Shown: positions 36,137 through 46,216 of the stretch, one piece after another
How positions within the stretch are numbered: position 1 is the first letter of the stretch
Layout of the letters: every line of letters begins with the position of its first letter
NCBI GenBank assembly: GCA_021292105.1
Contig: CM037862.1
Coordinates: 34,561,770 to 34,625,769 of the forward strand
From: Anadara kagoshimensis
Taxonomy: Eukaryota > Mollusca > Bivalvia > Arcoida > Arcidae
Direction: 5' to 3'
DNA: 64,000 bases
Position numbers and translations under genes: made by a program
Notes under the pieces: model-generated
What the model was told of the DNA's origin: nothing
Database searches by the model: none
Seen by the model: only the letters and a program-made list of their open reading frames with translations

Positions 36137-36500
36137 CAATGTCCGATTTTTTTAGACATCTAGTTGCAGGAGATTATATAAAATCTTGTTAACATGATAT
36201 AACGCTTACACGTATCCATTGTTTCAAATTTTGGCTTCGGTGGCTGAATGGTCTTAGGCGCGCTTTTACGGATCACTAAACCTCTTACCTCGTACTACCT
36301 ATAGAATAAAAAAATCAATTTTTGGTTTTGTAGACATCTAGTGACATGAAATTATTCAAGATCTTGTTTACATGATATAACGCTTACATATCCGATCCAC
36401 TGTTTAACTGGATTTAAATATATGGTGTTGGTGACACGGTGGTATTGAGTCTTAAGAGCGCACTTGCGGATCACAGCGCCTCTAATCACATACCTTAGTA
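36137..36500 (+). repeat. Tandem duplication (~185 bp) carrying tRNA-like SINE heads
   Basis: Each unit has GACATCTAGT(T/G), ATCTTGTT(A/T)ACATGATATAA, CGCTTACA, then a tRNA-like segment. The first is GGCTTCGGTGGCTGAATGGT + CTTAGGCGCGC, the second GGTGACACGGTGGTATTGAG + TCTTAAGAGCGC, each followed by GCGGATCAC. The tRNA resemblance (box-A like) suggests an old SINE that was then duplicated. Not functional tRNA genes: no T-arm or acceptor stem is formed. Confidence 0.6.
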
Positions 36501-36737
36501 GGCAGATGTTAGTTTGAAAAAAGTGTCAATTCGCTTGTTTAAGCTAGTTTGTTTTCCAGGGGTTTCCTCAACCAAAACCGAAATGCTTCGGGATTTTATT
36601 GCAAAATGAATAGGGCGTAAAACGCCACTAGTACATTCTACTTGATTCAAATTAGGATTGTTTAACTAAATCTAAATCTTTATACAAGTTCGAACACCTT
36701 TAGCCAAGGTCGAAACTATTTAATTTTGAATACATTT

Positions 36738-36915
36738 AAACATATCTATAAAGGCAACCTAAGGGAACCAGAAAATGTGGTTTTTATTGACAGGTGGTTC
36801 TTACATAGAGGTTCCATTAACATAAATAAAGATCATATTGGATAAAAATTTCCTGGTCTTTAAAAACAGGTGGTCCTTATATAGAGGTGGGCTTTAAGGG
36901 AGGTTCGACTGTAGT
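36738..36915. repeat. Palindromic MITE-like repeat, family B, copy 3
   Basis: TATCTATAAAGGCAACCTAA, AGGTGGTTCTTACATAGAGG, CTGGTCTTTAAAAACAGGTG, and the right terminus GGAGGTTCGACTGTAGT, whose complement resembles the left termini of other copies. Confidence 0.75.
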
Positions 36916-37263
36916 AAAATAACTTTTTAAACACGTCTTGTGTTATAATTACCACTGCTTCTTTCTATGCAACTTAATTCGCTATTACACATTACTGATT
37001 CGAACGTTTTAACGATCAACTCTTGACATTAGACCAAGTGTAGTGTCTTTTCCATCTCGATTATCAGCACACTAATTTGAAATACAAAAAATTTATTTGT
37101 GCTGTTTTCCTTATCAGTGTCCTTTGGTTTATTGCCCAACCCCTTGTTTAATGACATGATTTGCATCGTATATGAGTTTGTGATGATACCCGTATATATT
37201 TATTTGTTGTTCGTCTTTCTCATGTTTTAGGTGCCTTCGTGTTTGTAAATTTTATGTATATAC

Positions 37264-37265
<2 letters not shown>

Positions 37266-37298
<33 letters not shown>
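37266..37298 (+). repeat. (TC)n microsatellite
   Basis: Sixteen uninterrupted TC units. Confidence 0.97.
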
Positions 37299-37301
<3 letters not shown>

Positions 37302-37649
37302 AAGTTCTATTGAATAGTGATTTTAAGTACATTACAACTACAGGGGCGTGACCAATGAGGATCATGTGACATTTTGCCCAGGGCTATCGTGATCTTTGGT
37401 CAATGGCGATTTTTATTTTTTTATTTACGATTTTTATTTTGTATTTTATAAGGTAATAAATAATTCAAAGTGTATAACTAGATTAAAATAAAGCAAAAAA
37501 TAAAGGTTTTTATACCGAATTTGATTAAATTAAATATTGAAAATGTGTCATGCCTTTAAATGAAATAATTGAAGGTTTCTTTCAAAACACCTACAGTGAA
37601 GACTTTTCACATTACTATTTAAAACATACCATTTCTTAATCAGTAAGTA

Positions 37650-38065
37650 ATTCCTTCCCAGTTAGTCTGTTTGAAGCCGTTAGTTACAACGGTTTCGATG
37701 ACTACACTGTCGGAGCAATCTCCGATGTGGAATGGGAAGGTGGCTTGATCAGTCAAGTAACGATCTACCTACAGCCCTTACGGGGGCAACCTCTCAATTC
37801 TTCACCCCTTTCTTTATTAGTGACCGATTGGTCTACGACAGCTTCTCTCATAGCCTAGGTTCGAAAAGCAATCGGTCCTTAGTGTGAGACAGTTTGTCAA
37901 TTCACTTTCCAAAGGTGGTTTGTTTCTCCGGGGAATCTAGAAATCACCGCCTCTGTTAAGTGAACGACTTGCACCGTCAATGGGGAGAAAAATCGGATTG
38001 CTCCATCCCGTTAAACTATTGGGGGGTTTATTAACGGACAAGGATTGTCCTGTGCTAGGTAGGCT
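37650..38065 (+). repeat. GC-richer interspersed repeat, probably tRNA-derived SINE
   Basis: Markedly GC-richer than its surroundings. GATTGGTCTACGACAG (box-A like) and CTAGGTTCGAAAAG (box-B like) lie about 30 bases apart, and the 9-base stem GACCGATTG...CAATCGGTC encloses them at 37821-37878. This is too short and lacks proper T and anticodon arms, so it is not a tRNA gene. TTTGTTTCTCCGGGGAATCT follows, resembling bivalve SINE bodies. Classification by appearance only. Confidence 0.45.
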
Positions 38066-38620
38066 ATGGTAACCAAAGAACACTAGATAGATTGACGTAG
38101 TGAATAGGGTTTTATGTTTCTCATACGGTGTGTGTGTGTTCATTATATTTGCCAAGTTTCTTTTGTTTTTTATTTTTGTAGAAAACACAGAGAGAAGCGC
38201 CGCACAATGTGCTGTTTTGAATGTTCAGTATTATGTATTATGTCCATAGAGAAGTTAAAAACACATCGTCGAAATGCACAAACATTATTATTGAAACGAA
38301 AAAGTAGTTCTAAAAATTGAGCTTAGCAAACATTTCACAAAAATTTATAGTTTAAATTTGGATACAGTATCTGATGTCATAGCCTGGGTGCTAAAACAAA
38401 TTAGTAATTAGAAATAAAGAATTATCTTTTTCAAAAATACCAATAATAATTTGAAATAAAGAATTAAGTACTTCGTAAATACAAAATACAAATTACAATA
38501 ATCATTTTTATTTTTATTTTCAATACGAAACATGTCGACCTTCGTATGGGATATTTCTTTTCAAAAAAGTCTACAAAGGGGATTCAATTACAGGAATGAT
38601 TTGTATCTTCCCTGAACATC

Positions 38621-38745
38621 AAAAACAAACAAACCAATCCATATCCGAACCACAATCCCAAAGCAAAGTATAAACTTTGAAGCTGGCAAATTAGGTTAAA
38701 CAGGTGAACTTCCATCAGGAAAGTGAGACCGGATGCTTCAATGTT
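38621..38745 (-). repeat. Penelope-like 3'-end copy
   Basis: ATCAAAAACAAACAAACCAA, CCACAATCCCAAAGCAAAGT, AAACAGGTGAACTTCCATCA, GGAAAGTGAGACCGGATGCT. Truncated before the GCTAGCT block. Confidence 0.85.
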
Positions 38746-38851
38746 AATTTCAACAAACCTAGTAAAATAGTTTACATGTTACAGCACCGTAATACAGTAT
38801 AAAATTGCCTGTCATGCCAAAAATAGGTAAAAAAATTATGATTCATTAAAT

Positions 38852-39152
38852 TGGTATTTTACATCCTAGTCAAGAATATTTCACTTATATCGAGACGTCA
38901 CCGGTGGCAGAAATTTTGATTTTTGCAGTGCTCTCACGGCTTTGTGCTGGAAGGGTTTTTTAACCTGCCTTGACAAGAGGCATCGGCTTTTAAGTTCTCT
39001 TCCGAAGGACCCTGTGGTATTCATTTTTTATGCTATGCGAAAAAAACAGTCACTAGCTTCTTTTCAAGTATTGGTCAGACCCAATCGGGGTTCGAACCTA
39101 TGACCCCCCACATACACAACGGACACTCTACCAACTGAGTTTCCGTAGTGGA
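38852..39152 (-). repeat. tRNA-derived SINE, minus strand, nearly complete
   Basis: Reads in reverse the same parts as the plus-strand SINE at 44655-44998. The tail end is CATCCTAGTCAAGAATATTT + CACTTATATCGAGACGTC. The middle has TTCTCTTCCGAAGGACCCTG and GAAAAAAACAGTCACTAGCT. The head is GGGGTTCGAACCTATGACCC (box B) and CTCTACCAACTGAGTTTCCG (box A). Confidence 0.85.
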
Positions 39153-39304
39153 AAAAGAGAGATAAATCACACAGGTGATCAGTACTATCCAAGGTAGAAA
39201 TTTTAATATATATCGATATCACCATTTTTAAATAAACGAAACATTACCACAATACATGTATGTTTTATTCAGGGTTGGTATAATATAAAACTATTGACAA
39301 ATTA

Positions 39305-39480
39305 TATTGCAGTCAAACCTATCTATAAAGGCAACACAAGGGAGTCAGTTTAAGAGGTTTTTATTTGCAGGTGGTCCTTTTTATAGGTTCAAATGACATG
39401 AATATAGAGCAATTTGGATTTTAAATTTACCGACTTTTAAAAGCCGGAGGTCCTTTATATAGCGGCGAACTTTAATTGTA
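39305..39480. repeat. Palindromic MITE-like repeat, family B, copy 4
   Basis: GCAGTCAAACCTATCTATAA, GCAGGTGGTCCTTTTTATAG, GTTCAAATGACATGAATATA, AAAGCCGGAGGTCCTTTATA. Confidence 0.75.
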
Positions 39481-40455
39481 TGTTATGTTTCATAGAAACA
39501 TAAATTCTAAAGATCTATAGTCTTTATATTTCTCCGTTCAGTAAGTTATGTTTTTTATGTGTGGCATTGAATGTAGATTATTATTGCTATTTGGTTCTTT
39601 TTTATTTCATTACATCTATGTACTATTATTCGTAGCAAACAACTTAACTCAGGCTATCATGTTAAATATTAAATTTTCTCCACCTGACTACAGGAAACAT
39701 GTCTTTTACATATTTTTCTTAATGAATATTATTTTTTAAATCAAGGAAGCATGAGTAACCGTTGTCTCATTTGTTATCTACAACAGGTTTTACAATCTAA
39801 ATTGAAAAAAGTATAATGTTGTCAGGTTAAGATATTAAACTTAAAAATAAACTTTTTTAAAATAAATTATATTTCTTTTAAAAATGAACTTAGTTCCTTT
39901 TGTGCGTGATATTCTCTGGTTTATAATTTTATAATTTAAGAAACATTCCGCGATTTTCTTACTGAAAATTATAATTTATATTTCCTTATATAATGTAAGA
40001 TTAGATAAACAATATAAATAAAATTTTAATAAAAATAAAATAAATTTAAGAAAAAAATTAAAAAAAAATGTAATAAAATTGAAAAAAAATTGAAAAAAAT
40101 GAATAAATGTTTTCAAAGCATCAACATAAGACTTTGTGCCTTTGTAGTTAAAATCGAAACTTTAAATTTAGCCTAGCAATACAATAATATATCAACGTGA
40201 AGGTTTGTATACCAAAAGAAGTTCATAAAGGTGGGCTGATTGTTTAATTTGGACTTTAAATTACAGCTTTAAAAGTAAATGTCTGCATTCTCAATATTCC
40301 GTTATCTACATGACTGCAACCCAAATACACCCTGATTTATAGTACAATATTTTAAGATAAAAGTTTTATAAAACCAGATGAAAATCGATTTTGGACACAC
40401 CAAACTAAAACAACGTTATCTTTTTTGGATATTGTATGTTTTCTAACTGAAAAAA
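39481..40455. other. Upstream region of the ninjurin gene
   Basis: AT-rich, with a homopolymer-rich stretch (AAAATAAATTTAAGAAAAAA) near 40030-40110. No TATA box, initiator or repeat is distinct enough to call. The promoter and any 5' UTR exon of the downstream gene cannot be placed. Confidence 0.4.
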
Positions 40456-41784
40456 ATGTCCGTTGTAAATGCAGACATGGGAGACAATAGTCACAAAGTT
40501 GGTACCCAGAACGTAAGTAGATCTATGTTCAAGATATTTTGTTGTTCGAAAGAGGTGTTTTGGTTTAGCAACTCTACATGTCAAGTAAAGGCAAGTGAAA
40601 GGGCTTAATTATGCAATTTATTTTAGATACACTTTAAAGTTATATTTTAACAAAACAAAATGGCCGACAAACCTGACTTAAGTGAAAAATTTCAAAAAAA
40701 TACATAGACACTAAATGCTAATTAAGTGTTGGACTAATGATTGATCAGTATGTCTAAAAGTATGCGTTACTAGCCTTTAATATCGTTGTTAATAGATGAC
40801 ACTTTTCATATATCACTAAGTTAAGTGTTTACTTCATTAATTTACTTTGTTAAGGTTTCATATACTTACAATTTTCCTACCATATCACTCAATCAAATAA
40901 ATTCATTGGAAATCAAGACACACTTTCCCTTCTGGGCTACCTGGCCTCGTCTCTGCTAGAAAATTTACTTTTTCGCTTGTTAGTCAGTCTGAATGGTTCT
41001 TTCACGCGTCATGGGTACAGTGACACCGTGAGGGCATCGTTTTATAAAGTCTTTTCCGAAGGAGTTGCGACTTTCATTCGCTAAATGACGAGTATTAGGC
41101 GAAAGAACAGTCACTGCCTGTTTTCAAATATTGGTCAGAACCGGCTAGGGTTCGATCATAACCTGCCACATACATATTTTAGAGAATGTCTGCATTTTGA
41201 TGTTTTTCATTGATTGTTTCTTTGGTATTTCTCAAATGTTGGAAGTTTTTTTTAAAAATGTTTATTTTGAGTCTTGCTGTATGTTTCAATTGAGCCACTC
41301 ATTACGACTTGGCCGATATGAATTCCGAGTTCTACCGAAGTTTGTCGAATGCTTATTGCAATTGTTTTGGTTGACATGTGCCTGTTGGGATATTTTCATT
41401 ATAATTATTTTTAAACTTTTATCTTTATATTCAAAGGCAAGTCAAGAAGGAACAGTAAAGACACTGTACTCCAAAAAGAAAACGGTAGCCGAAGGTCTGT
41501 TAGATGTCGGGCTGATAATGGCTAACGCCACACAGTTGAAATCCCTTCTATCAGTCGGGGATGCACATAAGTTCTTCTACGTTCTGCTGGTGATTATATC
41601 CCTGTCGATTGTACTCCAAGTTGCCATAGGAATATTGCTGTTGTATCTAGGAGCAACGGAAGGAAAGCGTGAGACGGAAGAGAAGTCAGAGAAGATGAAC
41701 AATGCTACCCTGCTTCTTATATTTATAGTGACTCTTCTCAATGTATTTATAACAGCTTTTGGTATTGAACTTAGTTCTGGATGA
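40456..41784 (+). CDS. Ninjurin family protein, two exons, 134 aa
   Basis: Exon 1 (40456-40512) encodes MSVVNADMGDNSHKVGTQN and ends at donor GTAAGT. Exon 2 (41437-41784) follows acceptor TTCAAAG; the junction is phase 0. The protein shows the ninjurin signature: YSKKKTVAEGLLDVGLIMAN then ATQLKSLL (residues 30-57, the amphipathic-helix region before the membrane). A first membrane span follows (about 66-91, with SIVLQVAIGILLLYLG). A charged loop (GKRETEEKSEK) leads to a second span ending NVFITAFGIEL (121-131). Family members are about 140-150 aa, so this is full length with a short N-terminus. In vertebrates NINJ1 self-assembles in the plasma membrane and drives its rupture in lytic cell death; family members also act in adhesion. 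Which role applies here is not shown. Reading upstream of 41437 as coding would be wrong: it is intron. The intron holds a SINE. A further 5' exon is possible. Confidence 0.88.
40925..41185 (-). repeat. tRNA-derived SINE within the ninjurin intron
   Basis: Minus-strand copy related to 44655-44998: CACGCGTCATGGGTACAGTG, AGTCTTTTCCGAAGGAGTTG, GGCGAAAGAACAGTCACTGC, TTGGTCAGAACCGGCTAGGG and TTCGATCATAACC (box-B position). It is antisense to the gene. Confidence 0.75.
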
Positions 41785-41869
41785 AGAAAGTAGTGTCTTA
41801 GATAGGACGGATAATGCCATAATTCTTTATATATTTATTTTGATTTATATATATCTATGTTATACGTCA

Positions 41870-42085
41870 TAAAATGGGCAACTAATCATGACACTTGGGT
41901 GCTATTATAACTACATTATAATAATTATATCCATTGTGGCTTACATAGTTCTGGGTTGTATGTGTTACAATGGGCAACTGTAGCGGATTGTGATACTGAG
42001 GGGTCGTTAACACTGTTGTATTTGCTACAATGGGCAACTGTAATGAATTTTGACACTGGGGTGTCGTTAACACTGCAAAATAATA
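41870..42085 (+). repeat. Tandem repeat with 60-bp period downstream of ninjurin
   Basis: ACAATGGGCAACTGTA begins at 41967 and 42027, followed by TG(A)TACTGAGGGGTCGTTAAC and TGACACTGGGGTGTCGTTAA; a partial unit starts near 41871. The 86-codon minus-strand open frame at 41882-42142 is a repeat artefact. It may lie in the ninjurin 3' UTR. Confidence 0.75.
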
Positions 42086-42639
42086 CAGCAAAACCCCGTT
42101 ATAATGCCACTCTATAACTTTATCACCTCGCTTATCTCCCAAGATATTCCGAAGTCAAAAATATGCCTGTTATGTTGTCTTTTAAAGTTTTGATTTATTG
42201 CCAAACCACCTCACAACACAAAACTCTGACGGAACAAATGACAGTATTAAATCAATGTTTTATTAAATATTGATGTACTTATCGTGACTACAGTATCGAA
42301 CCAAGTAAATAAGCAGTATCACTAGATATACCACCAATATCTTTTCGATAGCTTTTTGGAGTTTTTAGTGCGATGAATGATGTAATTGACCTACAAACAT
42401 GTGCTCTTTATAAACCTATATTTACATTTGTGATGTTTTCATAATATGAAACTCGGTTTAAGACCGAATGTATTACATTTGCTAAAGTGACGCCGCCACT
42501 CATTTCTTGCTTGTACCTATACGCATGACGTCATAGATTAGCTGTTCCAACGATTGGAAATACATGTTATACACGACAGTGTTTTAAATTCATTTCAGGA
42601 TTTAAAAACATAAATTAGATTATCAAAAAATGAGAAATG

Positions 42640-42815
42640 TATACATAACTATTGAACTGTGTAGAAATGGCGTTTATATCGCTATAACTTCTACTGTCGT
42701 GTAAAACAAACTAATCATAACGCGCTTGCTCGCATTATTCAGTTTGCTTTCCATGCACAGCGATGGAAGTTATAGCACTATTAACGCCATTTGTAGACAG
42801 TTCAATGGTTAATTA
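42640..42815. repeat. Foldback element of about 175 bp
   Basis: ATTGAACTGTGTAGAAATGG + CGTTTATATCGCTATAACTT pairs with AAGTTATAGCACTATTAACG + CCATTTGTAGACAGTTCAAT. The arms stay paired to a palindromic centre (TAATCATAACGCGC...GCATTATTCAG). Confidence 0.8.
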
Positions 42816-43016
42816 ACTTGCCTATCCAAAATATTAAACAGGTGTTGTGACATTAAGGGATTCCTCTGAACTTATTTATCATATTTGTTAATATTGAGTT
42901 TAATTCCAACTAAATGGGCACAGTCATCCAGTTTCACGCTCCTTTCTTAACAAGTGACATGATTTCTTAACTTAAGCAATTTTTTGGTAATATTTTTGAA
43001 ACTATAATACATGTAT

Positions 43017-43163
43017 AATCAAAAACAAACATATTTATTCGAATCACAATCCAGAAGCAAAGTATAAACTTTGGAACTGACAAATCAGGTTAAACACGTA
43101 AACTTCCACCATGGAAGTGAGGCCGGGTGCTCCGGAAGGGTAAGCACCTCCTGTTAGGCTAAT
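43017..43163 (-). repeat. Penelope-like 3'-end copy, well preserved
   Basis: AATCAAAAACAAACATATTT, CACAATCCAGAAGCAAAGTA, AACACGTAAACTTCCACCAT, GGAAGTGAGGCCGGGTGCTC, CGGAAGGGTAAGCACCTCCT. Among the least diverged copies. Confidence 0.88.
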
Positions 43164-43704
43164 AAATTTTCTTGACAAAAATACAAATGTGTTATTTTGA
43201 AACTTGGCCCAGGGAAGATGGGTAGTCTTGAATACCTCTGAATATATAGTGACTTGTGAATCCCTTTGTTACAGGCTTTTTTTCTACATTGTACAGATTT
43301 CTTAATGGTTCTGATGTATCAAAGGTGTTCACATCTTTGTCATTTCAAACGTGTATGTATTGCTTGTGTTCTATTTATATAAAGTAATATGTAAACTAAA
43401 CCTGTGTTATTTTCAATGACTGATGTAATAAAATTTGTCTTATCTTGTTGAATTATTGAAAATCAATAAAATGATTATTTTCTTTCAACTACAAGTAAAT
43501 GCTTTAAAACATTTAAACCAATGGGATTATTAAGTACACACGTAATCAATACCCCTTAACATTTGAGGATTATTTTTTACGTCATAATACGTAAAATTAT
43601 ATACACGCATGTCATTTCATATGATGACATATCCAATAGAATATTAGTCCCGCACAATCTGGTATTACTTGGCAAGATGGAGAACACTATAACCAATTAC
43701 ATAT

Positions 43705-43875
43705 TATACCAGTATTAATTTTACAGCACTAGGCGGCTGTTTCTGATTACAATTGCTTATCTTTAGTCCTTGGACCAAAATTGTGAAACCAATATTTTTC
43801 AAAGGATTGAAAAACTATCCAAAGTGCCAAAATATATTTAACCAATTTTAGCTACCGGTAAAAGCTAAGGAAATG
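43705..43875. repeat. Family-C dispersed repeat, fullest copy
   Basis: ATTATACCAGTATTAATTTT, ACAGCACTAGGCGGCTGTTT, CTTGGACCAAAATTGTGAAA, CCAAAGTGCCAAAATATATT. Related pieces are at 2840, 3440, 9586 and 29570. Confidence 0.65.
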
Positions 43876-43879
43876 CTTT

Positions 43880-44010
43880 GAATGAATGTGTTCCTTTCAC
43901 GCAATTTTGATTACACACGTGGCGGGTGTAGCTAGATAAACAGGAGGTGGCTTACCCGTCCGGAGCACCCGGCCTCACTTCCCTGGTGGAAGTTCACGTG
44001 TCTAAACTGC
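43880..44010 (+). repeat. Penelope-like 3'-end copy, plus strand, well preserved
   Basis: GTTCCTTTCACGCAATTTTG, ATTACACACGTGGCGGGTGT, AGCTAGATAAACAGGAGGTG, CCGGAGCACCCGGCCTCACT, GTGGAAGTTCACGTGTCTAA. It ends abruptly after the CACGTG segment, so it lacks the terminal 60 bp. Confidence 0.88.
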
Positions 44011-44654
44011 TACATCGCCGTATGGTCAGGGCTATATGTAGAGAGGACGCTGTGCTCTGTAAGCTCGTGGTTTAGAACAACTGACCTACGAGGCTTCCCA
44101 CATATGAAGCGATTGGTCTACCATTTGTATATTAATCCGGAGTTCACTTGCAGCGCCCCGCATTATACGTTACCCATAACATACTCCATGGAAATGGAAT
44201 GAACATCCTTTTCTCTGTAAAAACCTACAACATTATTTTTTGTATAACCTACGTTTATTTTCCATGAGAAAACAATTCCACTCAAACGTAGAACAGCTGC
44301 CCCTGGGATCACGAAAAATACTCTGATGAGCCAAATTTTCAGAGACATGTATATTGAAAGTTAACACACAAACATTATCTTATATACTTTTGAATTGTTT
44401 GGTAAATGAACTTCTAATGAAACTGTTGGTTTTTTTTATACTTTAGCATGATATACACTTTAGTCAATTTTAGGCCTTTGTCTTTATCGCCATCTATTTT
44501 TCTTACTTTACACACGGGGGTAGCTTTCTCCAGCACATACAGTACACCCCTGTCGACACTGAACTAATGATTTAATGGAGATTTGACGGCTCATCTCGGT
44601 CCCTCTTCACTAGGCTGTATCTCGTCAGCTGCTATCTATCTCTCAGGGTCTGAA

Positions 44655-44998
44655 CAACTGCGGTAGCTCAGTTTTTAGAGTGCTCGCTCCGTAAGTGGGA
44701 GGTCGTGGGCTCGAACCCCGGCCGAGTCTGACCCAAGACTTGAAAGTGGTTAGTGACTGTTCTTTCGCCAAGCACTCTGAATTGCGAAATAAAAGTCACG
44801 GTTCTTTCGGATGAGAACTTAAAATAAACGAGGTCCCGTGTCACGGTGGGCTTGGCACGCTAAAGAGCCCTGCTGTATAATGCCATCAGCGCAACGCACA
44901 GGCAAAATTTCTGCACCTTCGCCTATAGCTGACGACGTCTCGATATAAGTGAAATATTCTTGACTGGGACGTTAAACACCATTACTACTACTACTACT
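44655..44998 (+). repeat. Full-length tRNA-derived SINE
   Basis: The head is GCGGTAGCTCAGTTTTTAGA (box A) and GTGGGCTCGAACCCC (box B), a tRNA-like RNA polymerase III promoter. The body has GTTAGTGACTGTTCTTTCGC and GGTTCTTTCGGATGAGAACT. The conserved 3' block is ATATAAGTGAAATATTCTTG + ACTGGGACGTTAAACACC, ending in (ATTAC/TAC)n. About 345 bp. This is the reference copy for fragments at 38852, 40925, 47443 and 55450. Confidence 0.9.
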
Positions 44999-45229
44999 TT
45001 CTTTAGCTCAGTGTTAAACGTTTGACATGTCTGTACCATACTGTCGTGTGTAATTTTTGAATATAATATTATTTCATAGCGACATGACAATTCAATACCC
45101 GGAAATCCTGGAATATTGTTACAATCATTGCATTTTAAAAGCTCAACTCCGATATGCAGAAATACAAATTTCTTGAAACATACAGACAGCTGTCAATTAA
45201 GTTTTGTTAAAAATCTTTTAGAAAAAAGA

Positions 45230-45230
<1 letters not shown>

Positions 45231-45262
<32 letters not shown>
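45231..45262 (+). repeat. Poly(A) tract, 32 bases
   Basis: Uninterrupted run of A with no recognisable retroelement 3' end upstream, although such a tract would fit one. Confidence 0.95.
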
Positions 45263-45264
<2 letters not shown>

Positions 45265-46216
45265 GATGACAATACTCCGTAATTTTGATTAAAAAGACAC
45301 ATATAATACTTGCCAGAACGTCTTGTTTCAGTGCTCAATTAAAGGGAGATAACTGTAGCTACAAAATTAATTTCGACTTTCAGAGTTACAGTTCGTTATG
45401 TGCTAGATACGACACAAATTTAGAAATACAGGCAAATTAAAAACCAAATTATAAAAGTGATGGTCTAGTTCTCGATCTTGGATATTACATTTATCCAGTG
45501 GATGTGTTTACCAGCCTCCTGATGTTGGTATATCTACATGTAAGTCTACTTGAATGACGCTGGGGTACGTTAAAGGGTAACGTATAGTTATACCGTATAG
45601 TCATGCATGTATAATAAAGGTCAATGGTTGAACAATGGTCTAGCTAATGCGCGTTTTGCGCAATACTGTACAACATTTTGGGACCAGGTTGTTATTTGTC
45701 AGTGTTGGGATCGAGTTGTCATTTGCATGAGTTTAGGGCGGGCTGGGTTTTCAGACTGTATACATGTACATGTGTTAAGGCCGGGTTGGGGGCTTAGAAT
45801 TTTCCTATATCTATATCTTGGGGTCTGGTTTGGGGTGGGTTTGTTGTTATCAGAACTTGTAACTATTCCGGATTTGGGTTTTGGGTGTTGTTTCTTTAAT
45901 TAATGTTTCTTTTTGTCCTAAGATAGGCCTATTTTTGGAATCGAAAATGATTAAAGCCACTGCTTTAATAATAATGTTTTTAGTCGCAGCTATTTTTGGA
46001 AAATGAAAGTGATAAGTTTATAACCCACAAGGGATTTTTATTTTCTCTTTTATTTTCTATTTTTGGAATACATTTATAGTGATTGACAAGGTAAATTTGA
46101 AATGTTAGGTTATTTTTAATATTATTTGTTTTGGTTCTGACCATACAAGGTATTTATAGAATAGTCTAAGTTAATTTTTTTCTTGATTATTTTCAGTTTT
46201 AATGTAAAGTAGTTTA
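45263..46216. other. Upstream region of the PPxY-tail membrane protein gene
   Basis: No exon or repeat was recognised. The 98-codon frame at 45607-45903 is G/T-rich, lacks splice support and is probably not coding. An in-frame stop (TAA at 46205-46207) precedes the downstream ATG at 46217, fixing that start. Confidence 0.4.

Noticed and set aside
37821-37878. Possible tRNA gene (9-bp closing stem GACCGATTG/CAATCGGTC)
   Set aside because: Only about 58 bases long, with no T-stem, no credible anticodon arm and no CCA-adjacent structure; better seen as part of a SINE.
41197-41436. N-terminal extension of the ninjurin frame (MMFFIDCFFGISQ...)
   Set aside because: This part is intronic. A clean acceptor (TTCAAAG at 41430-41436) joins in phase to the short exon 1 at 40456-40512, and the extension has no ninjurin similarity.
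42480-42560. Possible CRE-type regulatory site (TGACGTCATAG)
   Set aside because: A single short match next to a foldback element and far from any gene start; not supportable as a regulatory site.
44655-44730. Possible functional tRNA gene
   Set aside because: Box A and box B are good, but the acceptor stem does not close and the sequence continues into a SINE body with relatives elsewhere in the window.
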